Source: Collybia mongolica (Eukaryota; Basidiomycota; Agaricomycetes; Agaricales; Clitocybaceae). Taken from it: 64,000 nt of DNA. Shown here in pieces: positions 56,592 to 64,000 of this stretch. The stretch covers positions 1,798,001 to 1,862,000 of the forward strand of contig JAAXNY010000006.1 in NCBI GenBank assembly GCA_013420905.1, given 5' to 3'. The translations under genes and the position numbers were made by a program. The notes beneath the pieces were generated by a model. It searched no databases, was not told the origin of the DNA, and saw nothing but the letters and a program-made list of their open reading frames with translations. The stretch's first letter is position 1. The number at the start of each line of letters is the position of its first letter.

Positions 56592-57189
56592 ATTCATGTG
56601 GATTTATTCTTCTAGGTAAGCTCCTAGATATAGTGTGGTGATTTCCTTCTTGATGTTGGTATATGACTTGCTTATGTCTGTAAATGATGGCTGTGATTGC
56701 CAGAAGTATGCAGTATCAACATCTAGATAATGGACAATATGAGCTTTCCAATCAATGTCAGGGAGGTGAGCTAGGTTAGCAAAATACTCAAAGTTGGTAT
56801 AGAACCAATGGAGATTGCTGGCTTGGTTGTTGAAATTTGGTGCAGTTGTGTGGGTTTGGACTGGCATGTATTGGATAGCTGGTGAGGTTGGAGTGGCACC
56901 CATGAACAGAGTCAGTACATTGGACATGCTGTTTGGTGTGGAAAACTGAGGAGGAGTGTTGATTGTTAAAATGAATCAAGAAATAGTTGAGGGCCTGGAT
57001 ATACAGTAGTTGGTGTGGCAGGGGCAGATGATGTGGAGTCATTGGAGAAGTCAGATGCAATTGATACATAGGTTGGGTGTAATGAGCATGTGTATGGGAT
57101 TGTGTAGGATAGATTTGATTTCCAACATGATTGATGAGTTGTGTAGTCAGACAACTGTGTTTGGTGACAGTACCAATGTGCAGGTTTCA

Positions 57190-57665
57190 GTTGGAAAAGG
57201 TCAGAGAGGGTTGTTTACTGCACAATGGACTTCTTGCCAAAGGTCCTGATTGCCAACACAAGATCTTATTCCTTTTATGATTGAAAACCCCTTGTGGTGG
57301 GCTCCAAAATGATGATACCTAATGTACTAAGATGTTGCTAAGAGAAAGAGAGAGCTACTATCCCCACATGTTCTCTAGGTTAGTATAGTTTAGAGGAGAC
57401 TTCAGTTGCCAAAGGACTAAGGAATGCAGAAAAGAAATACTGCATCAAGTTGGACTTGAGTTGGAATGTCAGTAGTTGATCATTGGTATTTGGTTCCAAT
57501 TGGCCTTTCTCACTAGATTGGCAAACTATTACTCAATAGCAGTGTAAGGCAAGGCATGGACAAGAGTGGTGTGAAGTTGTAACAAGCACTACTTATGTGT
57601 AGTGCAATGTCATATAACCTCTGGAACAGTGCTGACATGTGAGGGTGTGTCTCCAGATCAGAGTC
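57190..57665. other. Leader region of minus-strand gypsy or repeat debris
   Basis: No coding sequence recognised. It lies between the gag start and the right copy of repeat C, where a gypsy 5' leader would be. Confidence 0.3.
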
Positions 57666-58018
57666 AGAGTGCAATGCAGATAAGTCTGCAATAGAGAGAG
57701 AGAGAGAGAGCTTCTTAGAGCTCAGAAGTGTGTAATAGAGGGTAGATAGAGAGGTGTATTTTGATATATCTCCAGATCAAAGTGGAGGGTTTTTATACAA
57801 TTTTTGTACTCTAAGGTCAGAAAGAGTCATGCAATGTGGGAAAAAAGGGAAATTGTGTCCATAGCTGGGCTACAGAGCAATAGTGGGTAAGTAATGTTTT
57901 ATCAAGCCCCTGTGGCCAGGAGGTTGAGGAAACCATATCCCCTAAGATACACAAGCATAAATCCGATCTGGTAATCTGATCTGATTTGGAGGTCTTGTCA
58001 GTAGTTGGTGAAGTCAAG

Positions 58019-59672
58019 AGGTGTGCGATCTCTGGATCTCGCACACAAGTCAAGTCGCATGGCAGCTCCAATGGAGTTTTCCATGACATGTGGGCCTTAC
58101 CATTTTAGGCTATCCGCTAAAGCATGACATATTTCCGTTCCAAGAAAGCGGCACCCTTGTTTGCATTTCATAGAGTTGAGATATGATATTTCAAGTGTGA
58201 TCATAGTAATTCATTTTGGCAATGATGCGTGCGAGCTGAGTCTCCAAGTATGACAGTACTCAAGGATCTGGCTGAATAATTGAGCCGTGGTGCTTTATTA
58301 GATCTCGAAGGCTCATTTTCTTTTCCTCAACAACTAGGAGACCCCAGTGCTATGCGCTTTTCTCCACGGATCCTGTTTGGGGTGGAGGAACTGAGAGGTA
58401 GAGGTGGTGGCCATTCAACAAGATTCTGCTCAGGAATACCCAGTGCTTTGTCTTCTGCTTGGGTAATCTGAATGTGAGTGAGGAAATCAGGAGTGATAAG
58501 TTGCCTCCATGAAGGGTGACGCTCATGCAGATGCTGGGGGAAGTTATACTTCCAGTGAGTCTCGTTACACCCAAGAGAGCACAGAATAGGTGCATTGGTA
58601 CTTGGACACATCTCCCGAAATATCAAAGCTGCAGATATCTGGAAGGCATATGCTTGAGGGCAGTCGGAGTCTGCTTTTCCCCCTTTGATGCGTATCTGGC
58701 ACCCATCTGTTGTAGGACCACCACATGTACCACATGGATATGAAGTGACCAGTGCAACCTGAAAGAATGAGTCAGTTATGATGCTATCATATGGGTTAGA
58801 AAAGGAGTACACACTGGGTCTTTTGCAGAAATATCTACTACACCTTGCATTGCTTTCCGAAGATGCCCACCCATATGAATCTGACGGTCCGTGTCCTTTA
58901 CTGGCTTGTGACAGATACGGCATGCTTGACGGTCAGTGTTTGATTGTGAAAGAGCTGTACCAGCTATTGGAGAAGAATACATGAGCCAGTGGTGTCGTTT
59001 TAGCTGATGAATTCTGTTTGGGTGCTTTGTACTTTTTTGAGCCTGGCAGAACGCGAATAAAAGGCGTTCAGGTTAACGCGATATGTGAGTGCCTCGAAAG
59101 ACATACCTGGACACTTGCTTCCCTGCATGTGTTCATGGACTGAGGACACATTTGAACCCTCCACAAAAACTTTTGAGCATTGCGGGCACTGAAGACAATT
59201 GCTCTGCGTCTTGAATCTCATGAACAGTCCACTTGTGCCATAGGTATTACTTGTGTGTATGGCTGCTGGTGCATGGGAGGCTGGAAGAATGAAATGATTT
59301 GAAACTGAAGTTGGATAGCCCTCGAGAGTATAGACAGGTGTTTGACTATGTACATTATTTACAGTACTGCCATACTGATGGTGATTGTTCAGTGAAAGGT
59401 TGTTGAGACTTCGGCTTCAACTCCAACTGGTGGGACGGGGAGGATCACCCACTGCAGAGGAAGGATCCAGCCACACAGTGCGTTTCGAGTCCCTAGATTG
59501 TTCTTAGATAGTGCTGATGGTAATTTTGATATGAGAAAAGTTGCGTTGTCAACAAGCTGCCACGATGTAATCATGTGTATGGTTGCTTAACACCAATCAG
59601 TCTCCATTTGGGGGGGGGGTCTTGCCACGCAAGCTGAGATGTGTAGACGATCCAGACATTGCTTACCTCGTG
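58019..59672. mobile_element. Inserted 1.65-kb segment carrying a zinc-finger gene
   Basis: The segment is flanked by GGTGAAGTCAAG (58007-58018) and GGTGAAGTTGAG (59673-59684), present once in the left copy of repeat C (near 53778). Its ends look weakly inverted (AGGTGTGCGATCTCTGGATC at 58019 against AGGTAAGCAATGTCTGGATC read back from 59668). It is richer in CpG than its surroundings. Class unknown. Confidence 0.45.
58327..59574 (-). pseudogene. Zinc-finger protein gene, probably one frameshift
   Basis: Minus strand. A Cys/His-rich protein can be read in pieces: an N-terminal part of unsure start (down from at most 59574), then CPQCSKVFVEGSNVSSVHEHM (a C2H2-like finger), intron 59101-59043 or near it (GTATGT...TGCCAG), then QACRICHKPVKDTDRQIHMG (second finger), a region with an intron ending TTTCAG at 58759, and a last exon YPCGTCGGPTTDGCQIRI, SDCPQAYAF, CSLGCNETHWKYNFPQHL, ERHPSW. 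Such Cys/His arrays occur in uncharacterised mushroom proteins. Joining exons after the first finger needs a one-base shift at or near the T6 run 59033-59038, so the gene is likely decayed or has a sequence error. Confidence 0.5.
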
Positions 59673-59738
59673 GGTGAAGTTGAGGTTGGATTGGTATTCA
59701 TGGTTGGTAGTCAGAGTGAGGTCAGTCATGCTCAAGTT

Positions 59739-60590
59739 ACAAGTTCTTTATCAACCCAGTTTTCGGGCAGAAAGGTGATTCATTCATTCATTCATATTTC
59801 AACACCGCGGGAAAATATTTCCATAATGGGTTTTTTCTTCTCTTATGGCTTTTTACAGCATTTCTCCACAAATACAAAGTATTGTGACATAATTTGCATG
59901 TATTTGGGATGCTTACATAATGCTTTTGATGATGCCATCAAAATTATGCATATCTAATATTTCAAAGCATCGCGTTTCAAAATTTATTTTGTGATTTTCT
60001 CCATAACCAGTAAAGCTATTAACTTTGTTTCTATATGTTTGGAATGTACAAACATGGCTCTACAATTTCCTTGTTGAGCACATTTTTCCCACAGTCTATT
60101 TTGAGTGAAATATTAGAAATGTCCAGATTCAGCTAGTTTTGAAGGTCTGTGTATTATACCAAAGATGAACAAACATCTTATAACAACAATGATCCTTACC
60201 AAACATGACCCTTGTGGGAAATTATCCTAAACATTGGAAAAATCAACAACTATTACTATATTTACCTGAAATACAAAGAGGATTGAATTCTCTATATATT
60301 GACATATGTCACATGATCTATTCCATCACATAAGCATACCAAATACATGACAACAATCTGAATGCTCATTTAGTGTCCATGATCCTGGGAAAAGTAAGTT
60401 CTGATGGTTTTTGTGCAGGCATTGCTTGTTTACTTGGTAACATTTTCCCAGGGTCACATGACCTTTAGAAACTATCATCTACATTGTTTCTAGTCATTTA
60501 CAACTTCCTGAATGTGGAATGGACTTATTTCTCCTAAGAAAAGAAATAAAGAATGAGTACCTGCCACACAGTGTGTTGGCCCACTCCACC
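59739..60590. repeat. Repeat R, copy 2, with CAAGTT duplication
   Basis: 852 bp nearly identical to 39861-40702. CAAGTT flanks it on both sides (59733-59738 and 60591-60596), and the empty site CAAGTTGG is present in the left copy of repeat C at 53868-53875. So R is a mobile insertion with a 6-bp target duplication. Confidence 0.75.
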
Positions 60591-60702
60591 CAAGTTGGTT
60601 GGACTTGGGAGATATGGAAAAAGGGCTATTAACACACATAGAGCATGGCTATATTGTCAATATATTGCAAGAGGAATGAAGATATAAAATAATTTATACA
60701 AG

Positions 60703-62612
60703 ATGAAATTAATCATTAGAAAACTAAATGCAACACTTCCAATGCAAACCACCAGTAGTCCACAGATGTTTACATCCACAGAACCTGCACAGAGTTGGGA
60801 AACTTGGCATAAAAGGTTTGGGCATTTAAGCTATAGTGGACTCTGGTGTTTACTGGACAAGAATCTAGTTAATCACTTCACAGTAGACATGCAAACACAG
60901 AATCCTGGCTGCATTACATGCACCAAGCAGAAAAGTATCAATTAGAAAGACTCAGCCAGGTAAACTTACCCATATGGACCTCTGGGGAAAATACAGAGTT
61001 GCCTCTATCAATGGAAATCAATATTATATTGTCTTTGTTGACAATGCTGGGCAGTACACAACTGTGAACTTTATGAAGTCAAAAACTGAAGCAACACAGA
61101 AGATCAAGGATGTATCTGAAGACTCAAGGGAAACCTCCCAAGGCATTATGGATCAAGTGGGAAAGGAATTCTTGAATAAAACCTTAGAATCCTGAGGATG
61201 TGAGCAGGGTAATGACATCCAAATGACTGCACCATATTCTCCTTCACAGAATGGTGTGCAGAACAGATGAACCAAACTCTAGTTGAATTAGCATGTGTCA
61301 TGGTCAAAGAACAAGACCTACCTGAATTTTTATGGGAACAAGCCATCTCCCATGCTGCTTATTTGCACAATCAATCCTATATGAAACTACTGGATGTAAA
61401 AACACTCTATAAAGTATGGTACAAGTCTAAGCCAGATGTGATACACCTTTGTGAATTTGGAGCTCCAGCATGGGTCCTTTTACAAGGCCAAAAGGAAGCT
61501 TGCAAGCTATTATCCAAGTCTAAACAGCAAGCCTATATTGGATTCAATGATGGATCAAAATCCATTCAATATTATAATGCAGAAATACAAAAAGTACTTA
61601 CCTCACAAAATTATTGATTTCTAACCCTTCAAGTAAAGGACACCCTTCCAGAAGAGATTGTGGTCACACCCAATCTGCATGAAGGGGAGTCCAAGGGGAG
61701 TATGCAGCCAATGGGTGCAACAGGTGATAGCTTGAAAAGAAAGTGAGTAGAGGAGGAAGAGCCAGTGGATTTGGATGAACTACAGAAAATGCATGGTAAA
61801 TGATACAATTGCCATTATCTAAACAACCCATTCCCTGATGAAGAAGAAACTGAAACAGTACAACTCACATCAGCAGAAGAAATATATGCTGCATTCACCA
61901 AGACACCAATTGGGGGGGATGACCCAAAGAGCCTTTCTGAGGTGAAGTGGTCCCTTGACTGGCCAGAATGGGAGCATGCAGTAAAGATCAAACTAGACCA
62001 GCTCCATGATACAGGAATTTGGGAACTAGTTGATAAACCTGCAGATGCCATTCCAATATCCAATAAATGGGTATTTCTGAAAGAGTTCAGTAAGTCCAGT
62101 GATCTCCTCAAATACAAAGGAAGATTAGGCAAAAGGTTGCATACAAAGGCTAGGACAAGATCATGTATCTGGAGACTTTCTCACCTGTGGGCCACTTGGA
62201 GATGATATGAGCTATATTAGCACTAGCCTCAACAATGGATCTCAAGATACAACAACTGGATATCAAGGGTGCATACCTAAAAGGTATATCTAGAGAGAAA
62301 GTCTATATGTGCCAGCCTGAGGGTTATGGTGATGGAACAGACAGGGTCTGCCTACTTATAAAGATGATTTATGGTCTCAAACAATCTGGATGCAAATGGA
62401 ATAGGCAATTAGATGAAAAGCTCAAGAAATTTGGATTCAACCACTTACAATCAGATCCTTGTACATATATCTGATGGAAAGGAAATGAACTCAAGATCAT
62501 CACTGTATGGATTGACAACCTATTAATCTTTGCATCAACAGATGAACTCATGGATCAGATGAAGAAAGACTTGCAATCTGAGTAGGAAGTAACTGACCTA
62601 GGTGAACCATCC
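60703..62612 (+). pseudogene. Old Ty1/copia pol remnant (GAG-pre-integrase, integrase, RT)
   Basis: Pieces in order: TWHKRFGHLSYSGLWCLLDK and CITCTKQK (GAG-pre-integrase zinc region), HMDLWGKYRVASINGNQYYI and VDNAGQYTTVNFMKSK (integrase), YSPSQNGV, LVELACVMVKEQDLPEFLW, then RT: WPEWEHAVKIKLDQLHDTGI, VDKPADAIPISNKWVFL, QQLDIKGAYLKGISREKVYM, QPEGYGDGTDRVCLLIKMIY, GLKQSGCKWNRQLDEKLKKF and ITVWIDNLLIFAS, where the catalytic second Asp is again Asn. Many stops and shifts. It ends at 62612 where the young copia has inserted. Confidence 0.85.
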
Positions 62613-62830
62613 TGTTGGAATAGAGTGATCCGGCATTCACATGACATGTAAAATCACATGGACATATAAAGTTTCGCATTTGTTTTTCTAACGGACTCAC
62701 ATATGATTTATTATTTCTATAGGAGTTATATTATTTATGTATTTATACGAACGATTATGTACATTATTTTACTATCTCAATTCACTCTTTTATTCCTCGC
62801 TCTTTCCTTGCCTTGCTGCCAAGTTCAACA
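62613..62830 (+). repeat. 5' LTR of younger copia
   Basis: It begins TGTTGGAATAG and ends TTCAACA, directly before the primer-binding site. The left border is where homology to copia RT (TDLGEPS) stops. The right LTR is outside the window. Confidence 0.7.
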
Positions 62831-62842
62831 GGTTATGGGCCC
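62831..62842 (+). other. Primer-binding site, initiator tRNA-Met anticodon arm
   Basis: GGTTATGGGCCC is complementary to the anticodon stem-loop of initiator tRNA-Met (GGGCCCATAACC). This means half-tRNA priming as known for Drosophila copia. Confidence 0.75.
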
Positions 62843-62917
62843 CGGCCTTAATCGTTTTGAACATCATTACCAAGTCCATACGTCATCCATCAAACCCTGA
62901 TCAAATTATTACCAACC

Positions 62918-64000
62918 ATGACCGAATCATCCGGAAACATCTATCAGATCGAAGCGCTATGCAGCGCCAAGAACTTCCACACATGGAAAATCAAAATGAT
63001 CGACATCTTGACCGATCAAGGTCTAATCGGTTACGCGGACAGTTCAAATTCAAGTCCAACTGATGAAGGGAATTTAGAGGAATGGCGTATGAAGGACAGG
63101 AAGGCTCTTTCGACCATACGGCTCCATGTAGGGGACGGACCGCTAGTTTACATAGCGGGTGCCGGGACGTCGAATCAGGCCTGGACCGCGTTGTGCTCCA
63201 TGTATGAGGCACGTGGTCCGATCGGAATTGTAACGGTGCGTCGAAAGTTATTTTGAGCACAATGTGCCAAGGGTGCCGATATCAAGGAACACATTTGGAC
63301 CCTGCGCGGCTACATCGAAGAATTGGCCGGATTGGGCTCAAAAATCAACAATGAAGATTTCAGCATAACGTTGCTGACATCCCTGCCTGACACGTGGGAC
63401 CCGTTTATCTCTTTGGTTGATTCTGCCACTCTCAAGGAGAGTCACAAATTAATTGCGAGAATTTTGGAGGAAGATCGACGGATCAAATCTCGGCACCAGG
63501 GGGATACGGCCCTGGCAGCAAAATATAATCCAAATGTGACATGCTATGAATGCAATCAGAAAGGTCACATTGCCTTCCATTGCCCCAAAAGGAAAGGGGG
63601 ATCATCCGATCAAAAATGGAGGCCGAAATGGAAAAAGAAGAATGGCAGTAAGCCAGACAAGGCTAACCAAGCCTCGGACGATTATGCTTTCGTAGCAGCG
63701 CCCGAAAACCAGGTGGATATTGCCTTGCCAGCATTAACTTCAGATTCAATTTTAGCCGATTGTGTGGCAACATCCCACATTTTTCGTGACTGATCAATCT
63801 TCAGAAATTACAAAGAAACCCCCGGACACAAAATTATTGGATTCGGATCAACTCCGGGACTAGGAAGAGGATCGGTAAAGATCTTATGCAAAGTAGGCAA
63901 TTGCCACATACCAATTACGTTGACAAATGTTGTCCATGCTCCAAATGCACCCTATAATCTTATTTCAGTTGGGCGCATCACAGATGCAGGGTTCACCCTG
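62918..64000 (+). pseudogene. Copia gag-protease with stops (partial)
   Basis: Gag starts MTESSGNIYQIEALCSAKNF with HTWKIKMIDIL, LEEWRMKDRKALSTI and SLPDTWDPFI, then the zinc knuckle CYECNQKGHIAFHC and a basic tail. The protease follows: ILADCVATSHIFRD, where the active-site D-(S/T)-G reads D-C-V, then HAPNAPYNLISVGRI. TGA at 63254-63256 and 63791-63793 break the frame; both fit a CGA to TGA change. So the element is young but already inactive. Confidence 0.82.

Larger units (their letters stand above)
55183..56930 (-). pseudogene. Ty3/gypsy gag remnant, minus strand, split by an insertion
   Basis: Read from 56927 downward: APNFNNQASNLHWFYTNFEY, ANLAHLPDIDWKAHIVHYLD, TAYFWQSQPSF, KKEITTLYLGAYLEE; then, after the insert at 55638-56591, IHMN, AVQHNRVCTLAEFGNFYRKY and MLPPADIQAKI. 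This is the order seen in gag of mushroom gypsy elements (short capsid-like domain with a FxxxFE(Y/F) start and an AEF..FYRKF block). There is no zinc knuckle or protease in the remaining part. Confidence 0.7.
57666..60645. repeat. Repeat C, right copy, with two insertions
   Basis: The pieces 57666-58018, 59673-59738 and 60591-60645 together match the uninterrupted left copy (53431-53932). The first gap holds a zinc-finger gene segment, the second holds repeat R. An (AG)9 run lies at 57694-57711. Confidence 0.55.
62613..64000 (+). mobile_element. Younger Ty1/copia element, 5' part (runs off the window)
   Basis: A 218-bp 5' LTR (62613-62830) is followed by a primer-binding site, gag and the start of the protease. 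It is much richer in CpG than the old copia it interrupted. The 3' part lies beyond 64000. Confidence 0.85.

Noticed and set aside
58021..58046. Hairpin GTGTGCGA...TCGCACAC as a terminator
   Set aside because: No poly-T and no bacterial-type gene; it is at the end of the inserted zinc-finger segment and better read as part of its terminus.
1..64000. CRISPR array, operon, ribosomal RNA genes or a biosynthetic cluster
   Set aside because: No spaced identical repeats, no prokaryotic gene layout, no rRNA-like sequence, and the neighbouring genes are unrelated housekeeping functions.

Overview
The window is from the nuclear genome of a filamentous basidiomycete, most likely an Agaricomycete with a repeat-rich genome. 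The evidence is eukaryotic genes split by many introns of about 45-60 nt, a fungus-specific ERMES gene (MMM1), a Rap1 telomere protein, a Swi1 subunit, and transposons of types common in mushrooms (chromoviral Ty3/gypsy, Ty1/copia, Tad-like LINE, a TIR element with a DDE transposase). The species cannot be fixed from the sequence. Gene models were spliced by hand, using splice sites, reading phase and conserved protein motifs.

Layout. (1) 1-2.02 kb: the 3' end of a chromoviral gypsy element inserted in a decayed LINE. (2) 2.2-29.6 kb: a compact island of twelve genes in which I recognised no transposon: alpha/beta-hydrolase-like protein, MMM1 (-), tubulin-tyrosine-ligase-like protein, CDK11-type kinase, RAP1 (-), D-2-hydroxyglutarate/D-lactate dehydrogenase (-), CNH/GYF-like protein, peroxisomal-type acyl-CoA synthetase (-), secreted alginate-lyase-family protein, Rab5, arrestin-like adaptor (-), SWI1 (-); a thirteenth small DUF1764-type gene closes it. 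(3) 30-51.3 kb: nested transposons. A TIR element with a DDE transposase holds a truncated LINE; a solo LTR holds a full-length 6.4-kb LINE. (4) 51.7-52.9 kb: cyclin H (-), a lone host gene between repeats. (5) 53-64 kb: more nesting. A minus-strand gypsy gag is broken by a retroposed fragment, a zinc-finger gene segment sits inside a repeat, and an old copia element was hit by a younger copia that runs off the window.

The host genes are mainly housekeeping: ER-mitochondria contact (MMM1), endosome traffic (Rab5, arrestin adaptor), transcription and chromatin (cyclin H of TFIIH, Swi1, CDK11), telomeres (Rap1) and peroxisomal or mitochondrial metabolism. They are not an operon or an evident biosynthetic cluster. 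Neighbouring genes are arranged as divergent or convergent pairs with 140-380 bp between them.

The most unusual points are a 19-exon acyl-CoA synthetase whose conserved motifs need a 4-nt and a 14-nt microexon; CpG decay in repeats that repeatedly turns the reverse-transcriptase Asp-Asp motif into Asp-Asn and CGA codons into stops; a 157-codon membrane-protein ORF downstream of the integrase in the gypsy family, with identical length in both copies; and several insertions dated relative to each other by intact target-site duplications.
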